Below, piece by piece: positions 9,363-18,848 of a stretch of 64,000 nt of DNA. Numbering within the stretch: position 1 is the stretch's first letter; the number at the start of each line of letters is the position of its first letter. The position numbers and the translations under genes were made by a program. The stretch is from Acidobacteriota bacterium (GTDB taxonomy: Bacteria; Acidobacteriota; Terriglobia; Bryobacterales; Bryobacteraceae). The notes beneath the pieces are model-generated. The model ran no database searches and was not told where the DNA came from. It saw only the letters and a program-made list of their open reading frames with translations. Location: positions 96,947 through 160,946 of the forward strand of contig JAEZIJ010000242.1 in assembly GCA_023436715.1 (NCBI GenBank), in the 5' to 3' direction.

Positions 9363-9399
9363 GAGCCGCCGGCGCGGGTGGGTTAGCCTACCCCGGCTC
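9363..9399 (+). other. Stable hairpin in the leader of the histidine-kinase gene
   Basis: Outer arms gagccg (9363-9368) and cggctc (9394-9399) pair exactly. An inner stem gggtgg/cctaccc with one bulge closes a gttag loop. No U-tract follows, so an intrinsic terminator is unlikely. The element lies ~70 bases before the kinase start in a 251-base gap that otherwise holds nothing I can name. Confidence 0.35.
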
Positions 9400-9469
9400 G
9401 CGGAATACGGTGCCATACGTTCCATACCGGCCAACCGTCCGGTGAAGTGCGGCGCACAGTGGATGGGCC

Positions 9470-10963
9470 ATGAACGACCGCAGGGATGAACGATGTGCGG
9501 ACAAGGAGCGGCCACCCGACCGTTATTTCCGGGAGCTGATCCAAAAAGCGCTGGATGTCGTCGCGGTGGTCAACCGCGACGGCACTATCCGCTTTCTCAA
9601 TCCAGCCGTCGAGCGTGTACTCGGATTCAAGCCTGAAGCTCTGACGGGAACCAGCGTCTTCGACCTGCTCCACCCCGACGACGCCGGCAGAGTGAAAGAC
9701 GAGTTGGCGGCGACCGTTCCCTGCCCCGAGCCCAAGACACCCGCCGAATTCCGTCTCCGGCACATTGACGGCTCATGGCGCACGCTGGAGGCAATCGGGA
9801 GGAGTCTCACCGGCGATCCCGCGGCCCCCGAAATTGCGGTGAGCACCCGCGACATCACCAAGCGCAGGCATGCCTTGGAAGCACTGCGGCAGAGCCAGAG
9901 GTTCGTCGAGCACATTGCCGAAACAGTTCCGGACGGCGTGGTCGTTTACGATCTGGTTCGGCACCGGTTCGTGTATGCGAACCGCGAAATGCTCGAATAT
10001 TTTCCGGAACAGATCCGGCAGATTGATGGCGCCCAATTTGAGGATCTGGTGCACCCCGAAGACAGACCCGCTCTGGTGGAAAGTCTCCGCGAGCTGGAGC
10101 GCGCCCGCGAGAGTGAGGTGTTCGAGCTAGAGTACCGCCTCAAGGACCGGCAAGGCATATGGCACTGGCTCTACAGCCGCCATGCCGTCTTCAGGCGCAG
10201 TCCGGAAGGCGCTGCGGAACAGGCTATCGGCACGGTTCAGGACGTGACCGCCCGTAAGCAGGCCGATTCGGTCCTCGAAGCGCGCGAAGCGGAATTGCGC
10301 CGCAGACAGGAGGAATTAAGAGCGCTCGCGGCGCGCTGGCTGACCGCGGCCGAGGAGGAACGCAAAGCGCTTTCGCGCGAGTTGCACGATGACCTGAATC
10401 AGCGGCTTGCCATCCTCGCCATGGACGTTGAAACGATCTCCGTCAGGATGCCGCAAGCAGATCCCCTCCGTCATGAACTCGACCTGCTCAGGGCGGGCCT
10501 GGTTGAGCTTTCGGAGGACGTCCGTAGGATGGCCTACCAGTTGCGCCCCTCCATCCTGGACGATTTGGGCCTTGCGCCTGCTCTCCGGTCTTACTGTGAG
10601 CAGTTCAAGAGGCGCGAAGGAATCGCGGTCAGTTTTTCGCACACCGGCACGCCTGAAAAGCTCCCTCCGGAAATCTCCCTTTGTCTCTACCGCGTCGCTC
10701 AGGAGGCCCTGCGCAACGTCTCCAAGCACGCCAGGACTAAGCGCGCCGCCGTCTCGCTCCAGGTTGGCGCCGGCTCCGCCGTTCTGACGGTCAAAGACTG
10801 GGGCGTGGGCTTCGATCCCGCCTCTGCCCACCTCAGGGGATTGGGAATCGTGGGTATGGGCGAACGCGTCCGGCTTGCCGGCGGTTCGTTTGACGTGAAA
10901 TCAGGGCCCGGCCATGGCGCCGAAATCGAAGTGCGCATTCCCTTCTGCACGGAGGCGGCATGA
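9470..10963 (+). CDS. PAS-PAS sensor histidine kinase, NarL-partner type
   Basis: A soluble 497-residue kinase. PAS domains lie at about 22-140 and 143-268 (GTVQDVTARK closes the second). A coiled-coil linker rich in Glu/Arg follows, then a HisKA_3 dimerisation/phosphoacceptor region with His306 in SRELHDDLNQR. A compact HATPase_c domain carries EALRNVSKHA (N box), DWGVGFD and GLGIVGMGERV. No membrane segment is seen, so the signal is probably cytoplasmic. The next gene overlaps it by four bases (ATGA) and encodes the cognate LuxR-type regulator. Confidence 0.92.
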   Translation: MNDRRDERCADKERPPDRYFRELIQKALDVVAVVNRDGTIRFLNPAVERVLGFKPEALTGTSVFDLLHPDDAGRVKDELAATVPCPEPKTPAEFRLRHIDGSWRTLEAIGRSLTGDPAAPEIAVSTRDITKRRHALEALRQSQRFVEHIAETVPDGVVVYDLVRHRFVYANREMLEYFPEQIRQIDGAQFEDLVHPEDRPALVESLRELERARESEVFELEYRLKDRQGIWHWLYSRHAVFRRSPEGAAEQAIGTVQDVTARKQADSVLEAREAELRRRQEELRALAARWLTAAEEERKALSRELHDDLNQRLAILAMDVETISVRMPQADPLRHELDLLRAGLVELSEDVRRMAYQLRPSILDDLGLAPALRSYCEQFKRREGIAVSFSHTGTPEKLPPEISLCLYRVAQEALRNVSKHARTKRAAVSLQVGAGSAVLTVKDWGVGFDPASAHLRGLGIVGMGERVRLAGGSFDVKSGPGHGAEIEVRIPFCTEAA

Positions 10964-11574
10964 ACCGCGTTCGCCTCCTGCTTGCGGACGATCACGCGCT
11001 CGTCGCCGCCGGTCTCCGCAAACTGCTTGAGCCCGAGTTCGAGGTAGCCGGGACGGCCACCGATGGCCGCGTCCTCGTAAGCATGGCCGAGCGCCTCAAA
11101 CCCGATGTCGTTCTGCTCGATATCTCGCTCCCCTTGTTGAACGGCATCGATGCCGCAAAGTCACTCAAGGAGGCGCTGCCCGGCGTCAAAATCGTCTTCG
11201 TCACCATGCATTCCGATCCGGACTACGTCGCCGAAGCCTTTCGCGCCGGCGGATCGGGATATGTCCTGAAACGTTCCGCCGCCTCTGAGCTGGTGTGCGC
11301 CATCAACGAGGTGCTTGCCGGTCGCGTTTATATGACGCCGCTCGTGGCCGCGCCTCCGGCTTTCGGCAAACGCACGGGAGACCTGACTTCACGCCAGCGC
11401 GAGGTGTTGCAGCTCGTCGCAAAAGGACGCAGCACCAAGGAAATCGCCGCGATTTTGCATATCTCAGTTAAGACGGTCGAGTTCCACAAATCGGGAATTA
11501 GTCAGAAACTCGCCATCCATAGCACCGCCGAGCTGACGAAATGGGCGATTGATCACGGCATCATCGGATCATAA
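10960..11574 (+). CDS. NarL/FixJ-family response regulator
   Basis: A two-domain transcription factor of 204 residues. The receiver domain has the acidic pocket Asp10/Asp11 (LLLADDHALV), phosphoacceptor Asp54 (VVLLDISLP), and Lys in YVLKRSAASE. The LuxR-type helix-turn-helix (about 138-200) has LTSRQREVLQLVAKGRSTKEIA and ISVKTVEFHK. It is co-translated with the upstream kinase through an ATGA overlap, so the two form a two-component pair. Targets are unknown. Confidence 0.93.
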   Translation: MNRVRLLLADDHALVAAGLRKLLEPEFEVAGTATDGRVLVSMAERLKPDVVLLDISLPLLNGIDAAKSLKEALPGVKIVFVTMHSDPDYVAEAFRAGGSGYVLKRSAASELVCAINEVLAGRVYMTPLVAAPPAFGKRTGDLTSRQREVLQLVAKGRSTKEIAAILHISVKTVEFHKSGISQKLAIHSTAELTKWAIDHGIIGS

Positions 11575-11667
11575 ATATGGCCATTCAAAAAACTAGGGAT
11601 TTTCCCAGTTACGTTGGGCAGACGCGATCCGTAGACTTAATTTTCATGGAAGGGGACGGGAGATCAT

Positions 11668-12123
11668 ATGGTTTCGAGATGGCTTAGTTCCTCGGATGAT
11701 TGCCGCCGTCCGGTGCAGTCCACGGGCAGCCGCCTGCCCGGCCCAGCCCCCAAGAGGCACGAGGCAGGCATTCTCCTGGTTGACGACCAGGGTGACTTGC
11801 GGCGGATGCTGTGCCGCGCCCTTCGGCTCGAAGGCTACTCCGTTTGGGAGGCCCAGAGCGGTCCGGAGGCCCTGGCGGTTGCCGATGCGGAGGGAGACCG
11901 CATCCAACTGCTGCTCACCGATATCAAGATGCCGGAAATGGACGGATACGAACTCGCCCGCGAGTTGACCAGGCGCCGGCCGGGCATCCGCGTCCTATAT
12001 ATGTCGGGATACGCCGAAAACATGCCTCCGGCCGGTGTTCCGTTTCTGCAAAAACCCTTCCGCCTGGACGCCCTGAAAAGGGAGATCGAACGCCTGCTTC
12101 AGGGTGACCGGCGCGTCGCCTGA
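11668..12123 (+). CDS. Stand-alone receiver-domain protein
   Basis: A single CheY-like domain (about 33-148) of a 151-residue protein after a Pro/Arg-rich N-terminal stretch. Acidic pair Asp39/Asp40 (ILLVDDQGD), phosphoacceptor Asp85 (LLTDIKMPEMDG), then YMSGYAE and LQKPFRLDAL complete the phosphorylation site. There is no output domain, so it acts by protein contact or as a phosphorelay shuttle. ATG 11668 is preceded by ggaaggggacgggag. It follows the two-component pair by 93 bases and may share its signal. Confidence 0.85.
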   Translation: MVSRWLSSSDDCRRPVQSTGSRLPGPAPKRHEAGILLVDDQGDLRRMLCRALRLEGYSVWEAQSGPEALAVADAEGDRIQLLLTDIKMPEMDGYELARELTRRRPGIRVLYMSGYAENMPPAGVPFLQKPFRLDALKREIERLLQGDRRVA

Positions 12124-12166
12124 TGCACCGAGTGTGGCACAGGCCAGGCCGCGGGCAGGACCGCTC

Positions 12167-13780
12167 CTACGAGTGCGCGGCTTCGACCGCAAGCCGCCGC
12201 GCCCGGGCCGCCCTTACTCGGTCCCGGTATTCCTGAATCAGCGTCGCAAACCCGGCCCAATAATACCCACCCACGAAGAGAAGCAGAAAAGGCAACGAAA
12301 AGTAGTTATTTACGTCGATCGCAAACAGCACCATGCACAGAAAGTAACTGCCGATTCCGATCTCGATGAACGGCAGCAACCCGCTCCTGCGGCGGTACTT
12401 GACCGGCGCGGCGCTGGCTTGCCGCCCGTCAATGGCGTACTTCGGCGTTCGCACGAAACTCGTCTGAACTCCCAGCAGCGCCTCGATCACCGCCCGGGTA
12501 TTGATCACAGTCAGGCCAACCCCGACAGCCAGCAGGGCCGGCAACAAAAAGACCGCCCGTTTCCAGTTCCGCGGGTAAAGCTCGCGCTCCGCGAGGATAT
12601 AGAACACCGAAATCGACCAAAATGATGCCACAATCAGCGGCAGGTCCAGGAACACCATCTGAAACCAGCCCATGTAGAACCGGACGATCATCACCGGCAG
12701 CATCAGCGCCGACACCACCATCATCATCGGGTAACTGATGTTCGGCGTCAGGTGCATAATCGCTTCGAATTTCAGCCGCAACGGAATGTCCGCCCTAAGA
12801 ATCGCCGGCAGCATTTTCTTCGCCACCTGCGTCAGGCCCTTGGCCCATCGCGACTGCTGCACCTGGAATCCGTACATCTCGACAGGCAGTTCCGACGGGC
12901 AATCGAGTGCCGGCAGGTAGACGAATTTCCACCCCTTCAACTGCGCCCGGTAGCTCAGGTCCGAGTCCTCTGTCAGCGTGTCGTGTTGCCACCCGCCGGA
13001 GTCTTCGATCATCCTGCGCCGCATGATCCCGCCGGTCCCGTTGAAGTTGAAGAAAAGCCCGCGGCCGAAGCGCGCCCCGTGCTCGAGAACGAAGTGGCCG
13101 TCCAGCAGCATCGCCTGAACTTCGGTCAGCACGTTGAATTCGCGGTTCAGATAGCTCCACCGCGTCTGTACCGTGCCGACTGCCGGGTCCGTGAAAAAGT
13201 GGACAGTCCGCGTCAGAAAATCGGCCGGCGGCACAAAATCCGCGTCGAAAATCGCAACCAATTCGCCTGTCGCTGTCTTCAGGCCTTCCTGGAGGGCACC
13301 CGCCTTGAAACCCTCGCGGTTCGTGCGGTGGTGGTATTCGATCGGCACACCCGCCGCCCGGTACTGCGCAACCAGTCCTTCGGCATAGGCGTGCGTATCG
13401 TCCGTCGAGTCGTCAAGCACCTGGATCTGTAAAAGGTGGCGCGGGTACTCAATCTTCGAGACTTCCTCGATCAGTCTCCCCACGACGTATCGTTCGTTGT
13501 ATAGGGGTAACTGGATCGTGACCGGCGGCAACTGCTCGAACCGGGCAGGCGCTTCCTTCGGCAGCTTCTTGCGGTATTTGAAATAAGTGCGAATGATCTC
13601 GTACCGGTGTATGCCGTATACGGAAAGGATAATCAGCAGGCCGAAATAAGGAATCAGAATCGCCCAGTCGAACCACTCGAGCTGGTGGATGTCGCTGAAC
13701 GTGTTGTCGAACAGCGCTCGCTTGAATTGCTGGATGGCGCTAGCCGCAAGAAAAAACGCCGGTTGGTAACCAGGTAGCAT
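12167..13780 (-). CDS. Family 2 membrane glycosyltransferase (cellulose/mannan synthase-like)
   Basis: A processive-type inverting glycosyltransferase of 537 residues. A membrane helix near residue 40 precedes the GT-A domain with the D,D,D,QxxRW set: LDDSTDD, FDADFVPP, TLTEDSDLSYRAQLKGW and QQSRWAKG. Three to four C-terminal membrane helices follow (after residue ~335), forming the translocation channel in relatives. Substrate is not predictable; plant CslA mannan synthases and acidobacterial homologues look alike. ATG 13780 is chosen over a TTG three codons upstream. It is not linked to a PilZ or BcsB partner here. Confidence 0.85.
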   Translation of the reverse strand: MLPGYQPAFFLAASAIQQFKRALFDNTFSDIHQLEWFDWAILIPYFGLLIILSVYGIHRYEIIRTYFKYRKKLPKEAPARFEQLPPVTIQLPLYNERYVVGRLIEEVSKIEYPRHLLQIQVLDDSTDDTHAYAEGLVAQYRAAGVPIEYHHRTNREGFKAGALQEGLKTATGELVAIFDADFVPPADFLTRTVHFFTDPAVGTVQTRWSYLNREFNVLTEVQAMLLDGHFVLEHGARFGRGLFFNFNGTGGIMRRRMIEDSGGWQHDTLTEDSDLSYRAQLKGWKFVYLPALDCPSELPVEMYGFQVQQSRWAKGLTQVAKKMLPAILRADIPLRLKFEAIMHLTPNISYPMMMVVSALMLPVMIVRFYMGWFQMVFLDLPLIVASFWSISVFYILAERELYPRNWKRAVFLLPALLAVGVGLTVINTRAVIEALLGVQTSFVRTPKYAIDGRQASAAPVKYRRRSGLLPFIEIGIGSYFLCMVLFAIDVNNYFSLPFLLLFVGGYYWAGFATLIQEYRDRVRAARARRLAVEAAHS

Positions 13781-13850
13781 GCAGGGCAACCACCATTGTA
13801 CGTTGCCGGTGGACTATTTTACACCGTTTGAACCTGCAAGGGAAGGAAAA

Positions 13851-14345
13851 CTACGGCCGCAAAGCTTCGCGCACCAGCGTCACAACCGCCTGCGCCTCGG
13901 CGGACCGGCCCTCGCCCACCGGCCCCAATTTCTCCGCCGTCTTGAATTTCACCGACACCCGCTCCACATCAAGGCCCAGCGCCACAGCCAGGCTGTCGCG
14001 AATAGCGGCCCGGTAATCCCTGAGCTTCGGCTTTTCCAGGATGATCGTGGAGTCTACATTTACGGGCTGGAAACCCCGGTCAACGGCGAGCGCAAGTGCA
14101 TGCCGGAGGAAAACCAGGCTGTCGGCGCCGGCCCAGCGCGGGTCGGTGTCTGGAAAATGCATTCCGATATCACCCAGTGCGGCCGCCCCGAGCAGGGCGT
14201 CCGTCACTGCATGCGCCAGCACGTCGGCATCGGAATGCCCGTCCAGGCCGAACTCGGACGGCACTTTGACGCCACCCAGGATCAGCGGTCGTCCCGGCAC
14301 AAGCCGGTGAACGTCCCAACCGATGCCGGTACGGTACTCGAGCAC
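13851..14345 (-). CDS. ispF: 2-C-methyl-D-erythritol 2,4-cyclodiphosphate synthase
   Basis: Converts CDP-methylerythritol 2-phosphate to the cyclodiphosphate in the MEP isoprenoid pathway. The 164-residue length is standard. The zinc site residues are in GWDVHRL and GHSDADVLAHAVTDALLGA, and the FPDTDP and KFKTAEKLG motifs are present. It starts with GTG immediately after the ispD stop (zero gap), so the two are translationally coupled. Confidence 0.96.
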   Translation of the reverse strand: MLEYRTGIGWDVHRLVPGRPLILGGVKVPSEFGLDGHSDADVLAHAVTDALLGAAALGDIGMHFPDTDPRWAGADSLVFLRHALALAVDRGFQPVNVDSTIILEKPKLRDYRAAIRDSLAVALGLDVERVSVKFKTAEKLGPVGEGRSAEAQAVVTLVREALRP

Positions 14346-15071
14346 TCAGGACGCCTTGATTTGCGCCGCCTCTTCGGACAGGAAAAGTCTGGCCAAGTCC
14401 ATGTCCGAGGGCTTCGTGATTTTGATGTTTCGGTCGCTGCCGAGCACGACCGAAACTTCCACCTTCTCGAGCCGCTCGACGAGGCTGGACTCGTCAGTGC
14501 CGATGAAATCGTCCAGCCGCGCTTTCGCAAACGCTTCTCTCAGCAGTTCGTGGCGAAAGACCTGGGGGGTCTGGGCCAGCGTCAGCCGCTCGCGCGGAAG
14601 CGTGCCGTGAATCTTGTTCTTCTTTACCTGCTTCACGGTGTCCACGGGAACGATACCGACAATCGCGGCGCCCGTGCCGGCCGCCTCCTCGATCACCTTC
14701 TCTATGGTGGCGCGGTCGATGAAGGGCCGCACAGCGTCGTGTACGGCTACCAGGTCGGTGTCCGGGGCCAGCACCGCCAGCGCGTTCTCTACCGACTGCT
14801 GGCGCGTGTCACCGCCTTCCACCAACCGGACCGGCGTGGGCAGGGCCTCGTGCCGCAGCAGTTCCCCGAACCACTCCATGTCCTCGGCGCGCAGCGCCAC
14901 GACGATCTCCGAGATCGTGGGAATCGAAACGAACTTCCGGATCGTGTGCAAAAGGATGGGCGCCCCATCCAGCAGCATGAACTGCTTGCGGCTTGTGCCG
15001 CTCTTTTCGGCCGAAGTTCGGCTCATCCGGGTACCGAGACCCGCGGCGGGTAGTATGACCGCTACTTTCAT
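14346..15071 (-). CDS. ispD: 2-C-methyl-D-erythritol 4-phosphate cytidylyltransferase
   Basis: Transfers CMP to methylerythritol phosphate in the MEP pathway. The nucleotide-binding N-terminus ILPAAGLGTRM is present, with a Lys farther on (SRKQFMLLDGAPIL). VAVHDAVRPF, GTLPRERL, TPQVFR and TDESSLVE follow in the usual order over 241 residues. It lies 59 bases downstream of the PIN/TRAM gene, the same order as yacL-ispD-ispF in Bacillus. Confidence 0.96.
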   Translation of the reverse strand: MKVAVILPAAGLGTRMSRTSAEKSGTSRKQFMLLDGAPILLHTIRKFVSIPTISEIVVALRAEDMEWFGELLRHEALPTPVRLVEGGDTRQQSVENALAVLAPDTDLVAVHDAVRPFIDRATIEKVIEEAAGTGAAIVGIVPVDTVKQVKKNKIHGTLPRERLTLAQTPQVFRHELLREAFAKARLDDFIGTDESSLVERLEKVEVSVVLGSDRNIKITKPSDMDLARLFLSEEAAQIKAS

Positions 15072-15130
15072 TCGAGACTTTGATTGTATCCTTAATTCGG
15101 AGCTGTGGCAGCGCTTACTGCGTTCGCACC

Positions 15131-16243
15131 TTAGCTATTCGGCGGCGCCGAGGCAGTCGCGGTCTGTTCGCGATGCGGAGGCCTGTCGTGCTGCTTGTCG
15201 GTGTGCTGCGCCTTGTCGTAAACCGTATGGATCCGCTCATCGAAGCGGCCGAAAATCATCTTACCGGCGGTGGTCTGGAGCACGCTGGTGACGGTAATAT
15301 CTATCGTCTTTGAAATCATGCGCTTGGCGTTATCCACCACGACCATCGTGCCGTCGTCCAGATACGCCACGCCCTGGTTGTATTCCTTGCCTTCCTTCAA
15401 TATGAACACGCGCATGGCCTCGCCGGGCAGAACGATCGGCTTCAGCGCGTTCGCCAGTTCGTTGATGTTCAGTACTTCCACGCCGTGCAACTGCGCCATC
15501 TTGTTCAGGTTGAAGTCATTCGTCACGATCTTGCAGTCGTAGACCTTCGCCAGTTCGATCAGCTTCATGTCTACGTCGCGCACGTGCGGAAAGTCGTCCT
15601 CCAGGATCTGGACGCTGAGGTGAGCCATCTTCTGGATTCGCTGGAGGATGTCCAGCCCGCGCCGCCCCCGGTTGCGCTTCATCGAGTCCGCCGAGTCCGC
15701 AACCAGTTGCAGCTCGCGCAGTACAAACTGCGGGATCACGATGGCCCCGTCAAGGAAGCCGGTCTCCGCAATATCGGCGATGCGGCCGTCGATGATTACG
15801 CTCGTATCCAGAATTTTGAAAGCCTGCTTGCCCGTCTTCTCGCCGCCGAAAACGCCACCCAGAGCAGCCAGGTTCAGCAGCTCCCCCTTGTTCGCTCCGA
15901 CGACGAGCCCGATATACGTCATCCACAACAAAACGAGAATCTGCAGGAACGGCAGGATGGGATGATTCTCGCGCAGCGCCCACTGGAAGACAACCGCCAT
16001 CAGTACCGCGCCGACGATGCCCAGAATAGAGCCGATGGCCGAACCGATCAGCCGCTTCAGGCTGACCTCTCTCACCCGCATCTCAAAAAAAACGATGCCG
16101 ATTCCTACCGCCAGCCCAGCCAGGCCGCCCGCTATCCGTTGTGCTAACGTCAGGCTCGCGGCATTGTCGAAGGGCGAAAGAAAGTAGCCCACCAACCCCA
16201 GAAGCAGAACAAAAAAAGCACGGATAATCAGAATATTCGTCAT
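15131..16243 (-). CDS. YacL-like membrane protein with PIN and TRAM domains
   Basis: About 370 residues. Four membrane helices occupy roughly the first 130 residues. A PIN nuclease-fold domain follows, with acidic residues in ILDTSVIIDGRI, QFVLRELQ, RGRRGLDIL and KIVTNDFNLN. A C-terminal TRAM RNA-binding domain (about 280-345) and a polar tail complete it. Proteins of this build are presumed membrane-bound ribonucleases; the substrate is unknown. ATG 16243 is preferred because GAGGG lies six bases before it. It heads the ispD-ispF run. Confidence 0.88.
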   Translation of the reverse strand: MTNILIIRAFFVLLLGLVGYFLSPFDNAASLTLAQRIAGGLAGLAVGIGIVFFEMRVREVSLKRLIGSAIGSILGIVGAVLMAVVFQWALRENHPILPFLQILVLLWMTYIGLVVGANKGELLNLAALGGVFGGEKTGKQAFKILDTSVIIDGRIADIAETGFLDGAIVIPQFVLRELQLVADSADSMKRNRGRRGLDILQRIQKMAHLSVQILEDDFPHVRDVDMKLIELAKVYDCKIVTNDFNLNKMAQLHGVEVLNINELANALKPIVLPGEAMRVFILKEGKEYNQGVAYLDDGTMVVVDNAKRMISKTIDITVTSVLQTTAGKMIFGRFDERIHTVYDKAQHTDKQHDRPPHREQTATASAPPNS

Positions 16244-16246
16244 CAC

Positions 16247-16637
16247 ACACCCTCATCCTTCACCGGCCGCCGCCCCGAACCGCGACTGCCGGTCCGAATG
16301 AACAGACCACCCGGGGAGCGAAAACCGCCTTCCGGGCGACGTATGAGCCTGCCGCTACCACGGCCAAGACGCGGGAACAACCCACCGGCCGAACCCGGCG
16401 AGAGATAAAAATTAATAAAACGTAATTTTCATCCCGCGCGTTGAGTATATCACTATTCGATGCAGGATACCACGAAATTTGGACCGCGCTACCCAGAAAT
16501 GCGGACAACACGGGGGTTTTGGAAAGGATATTGATGGGCTGTTAACCGTGAATCGGTACCGGCTGCCGGGCGGCTGCCGGTTGTATAGTCTGCACCCACG
16601 CTGTGCCGGGCTATTCAGCGCCAGCCAGCGTGAGCGG
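16247..16637. other. 391-base gene-free stretch upstream of the yacL-like gene
   Basis: No credible coding frame was found on either strand. An A/T-rich block (16405-16455) stands out, containing a -10-like TATACT on the minus strand (16444-16449) without a good -35. It could hold the promoter for the PIN/TRAM-ispD-ispF operon. Confidence 0.4.
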
Positions 16638-17018
16638 TCACAGTGCCTTCGCGAGCTCCGCCGCGAACGCGCTCTTCGGGGCTTCCGTACCCGGCCTGCC
16701 CTTCTTGTTGTGCCGGCGAGGACCGTGTGGGCCCCGATCATCGGCAGTCTTCATCTGAGACTTGGGCTTCGGCGGCTGAGCGGGGTTCGCTCGAAGCAGT
16801 CTGCCCTCAAGAGGCGCACGATCAAACCGGCGGATGATCGCCTGCATCTCTTCCTGATTGGGAGCGTCGATAAATGCGAAGCCTTTGGATTCCTGCGTCT
16901 CAGGGTTGCGAATTACCTTGATCGCGTCCGCGACCAGGCTTTCTGAGTTGAGCCACGACTGAATGTCGTCAGCTGTCACCCAGACAGGGAGGTTACCTAG
17001 AAAGACTGTAAAACTCAT
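16638..17018 (-). CDS. RRM-type RNA-binding protein
   Basis: A 126-residue protein with one RNA recognition motif (residues 1-80). RNP2 is VFLGNLP and RNP1 is KGFAFIDA, both with aromatic RNA-stacking residues. A basic, Pro/Lys/Arg-rich tail follows. Small single-RRM proteins of this kind occur in cyanobacteria and many other bacteria and are often cold- or stress-related; the role here is unknown. ATG 17018 starts directly at the conserved MSFTVFLGN. Confidence 0.9.
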   Translation of the reverse strand: MSFTVFLGNLPVWVTADDIQSWLNSESLVADAIKVIRNPETQESKGFAFIDAPNQEEMQAIIRRFDRAPLEGRLLRANPAQPPKPKSQMKTADDRGPHGPRRHNKKGRPGTEAPKSAFAAELAKAL

Positions 17019-17239
17019 TCGAGAGTGTTGTTAACTCCGTTGGTTGGGATTTGGGGGAGCAACTCGTGGGCGTCCGTCCTTACCTATACTATCAGAGGCA
17101 CACTACGGTTGCAAAGGCCGGACGCGCGAAAAACCGCTGCCTGCAAGGGTTTTTCTCACTTCGTGAGACGTGTGATCGGGGCCGGCCGGGTACACCGAAC
17201 CTGCCCCGCTGAACGTCTTCTCTGTATCTCGATCCGAAC

Positions 17240-18829
17240 TCATCCAAGATCGACGGCGCGGGCCACTTTGACGGCCGGGTTCTGCTTGAGTTGAGCGATG
17301 ACGCTATCGGGCACGCGGCCGTCCGTCTCCACCACGGCGAGCGCCTCCAGCGGCTCGCCCGGTTTCGGCGGATCGTCCCGGCGGCCCAGCGAGAAGTTCG
17401 CGATATTCACTCCATTGCGGCCGAGCACCGTTCCGACGTGACCGATCACCCCAGGCACATCCTGGTTCTTCATGAAGAGAAGGGAACCCGTCAGCGGCGC
17501 CTCGCAATGGATACCGTCCACCTGCATCAGGCGCGGCCTGCCGAGCACGACGGCGCCTTCCAATGTGATTACGCCGGAATCGGTCGTCAGTTCCAGCGTG
17601 ACCGAATCCACATGCGCCGCCTTACCGGCATGGCGCTCCTCCACCGCAAGTGCCCGCTGCGTCGCAAGCTGCATCGCGTTCACCAGCGTGGCACGGTGCG
17701 AAAGCCACCGGTTCAGCATGCCCACCAGTCCGGCGTTCCGGATCAGGTGCGTGCTGCCATCCCCGATCCTCCCCGAGTAAACCAGCCGGACGCTCTTCGG
17801 ATTTCCGGCCGCTATCTGGGCGGCCAGGCTGCCCAGACGTTCGGCCAGCGCAATGTAAGGGCCTACATTCCGGTACTGCTCCGGCGTCAACGCCGGCATG
17901 TTCACCGCGTTGATCGCGACGCCGTTTTTCAGATACTCCACCATCTGCTCGGCGATCCGCACCCCGACGATCTCCTGGGCCTCCTCGGTGGAACCCGCAA
18001 TATGGGGCGTCGCCAGTACGGATTCCAGACCAAGCAGCGCCAGGTCCGCCGCGGGCGGTTCCGGCTTGAACACGTCCAGCGCGGCGCCCGCGACCTTCCC
18101 GGAGCGGATGGCGTCAGCCAGAGCATCCTGGTCGATCATCTCGCCCCGCGCGCAGTTGATAATCCGCACACCCGGCTTCATCGTCTCGAACGCTTCGCGC
18201 GAGAGCACCTTCTGGGTCTCCGGCGTCAGCGCCAAGTGAAGCGTGATGTAGTCGCTCTCGGCGAACAGCTTGGGGAGTTCGACGAGCTGTACGTCGAGAT
18301 CGGCCGCGATCTGAGGGCTGACGAAGGGGTCGGCCGCCAGGATCCGCATCTCGAATGCCTGTGCCCGCCGAACCACCTCGCGGCCGATACTGCCCAAGCC
18401 CAGAATCCCGAGCGTCTTCCCGCGCACCTCGTTGCCGAGGAACTTCTTCTTCTCCCACTTCCCGGATTTCGTCGAGGCGCTGGCCTGCGGGATGGACCTT
18501 GCCATCGCCAGCATGAGCGCGATCGCGTGCTCCGCCACCGATACGGCGTTGCCGCCTGGCGTGTTCATGACGAGCACGCCGGCCGCGGTAGCCGCGTTCA
18601 AATCCACGTTGTCCACACCCACGCCCGCGCGCCCGATCGCGCGCAGCTTCGGCGCTTTCTCCAGCACTTCCTTCGTGACCTTGACGGCGCTGCGAACGAC
18701 TAACGCGTCCGCCTCGCCCAAGCAGCCCATGTATTCCTTGGGGTTTGAAACCATGACGTTCCACCCCGGCTGAGCCTTGAGCAGCTCGATCCCGGCTGCC
18801 GCCATCGGTTCTGCAATCAAAATGTTCAT
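17240..18829 (-). CDS. serA: D-3-phosphoglycerate dehydrogenase, long form with ACT domain
   Basis: First step of serine synthesis: 3-phosphoglycerate to 3-phosphohydroxypyruvate with NAD. The ~529-residue length marks the long form. The catalytic/NAD domains contain GRAGVGVDNVDL, LGLGSIGREV, NCARGEMIDQDAL (catalytic Arg) and TPHIAGSTEEAQ (Glu/His). These are followed by the allosteric substrate-binding domain and a C-terminal ACT domain (DVPGVIGHVGTVLGRNGVNI) that usually senses serine. GCGGGAG precedes the ATG at 18829; alternative starts lie one or two codons upstream. It follows the aminotransferase gene by ~20 bases in one transcription unit. Confidence 0.96.
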   Translation of the reverse strand: MNILIAEPMAAAGIELLKAQPGWNVMVSNPKEYMGCLGEADALVVRSAVKVTKEVLEKAPKLRAIGRAGVGVDNVDLNAATAAGVLVMNTPGGNAVSVAEHAIALMLAMARSIPQASASTKSGKWEKKKFLGNEVRGKTLGILGLGSIGREVVRRAQAFEMRILAADPFVSPQIAADLDVQLVELPKLFAESDYITLHLALTPETQKVLSREAFETMKPGVRIINCARGEMIDQDALADAIRSGKVAGAALDVFKPEPPAADLALLGLESVLATPHIAGSTEEAQEIVGVRIAEQMVEYLKNGVAINAVNMPALTPEQYRNVGPYIALAERLGSLAAQIAAGNPKSVRLVYSGRIGDGSTHLIRNAGLVGMLNRWLSHRATLVNAMQLATQRALAVEERHAGKAAHVDSVTLELTTDSGVITLEGAVVLGRPRLMQVDGIHCEAPLTGSLLFMKNQDVPGVIGHVGTVLGRNGVNIANFSLGRRDDPPKPGEPLEALAVVETDGRVPDSVIAQLKQNPAVKVARAVDLG

Positions 18830-18848
18830 CATCACTCCCGCTTGGGGC

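Noticed and set aside
11578..11667. Possible small RNA or riboswitch between the two response-regulator genes
   Set aside because: No conserved secondary structure or terminator could be drawn; it is only 93 bases with a ribosome site at its end.
17128..17156. gaaaaacc...ggtttttc inverted repeat before the RRM gene
   Set aside because: The arms pair but the loop and orientation do not fit a terminator for either neighbour; reported only here as low-value structure.
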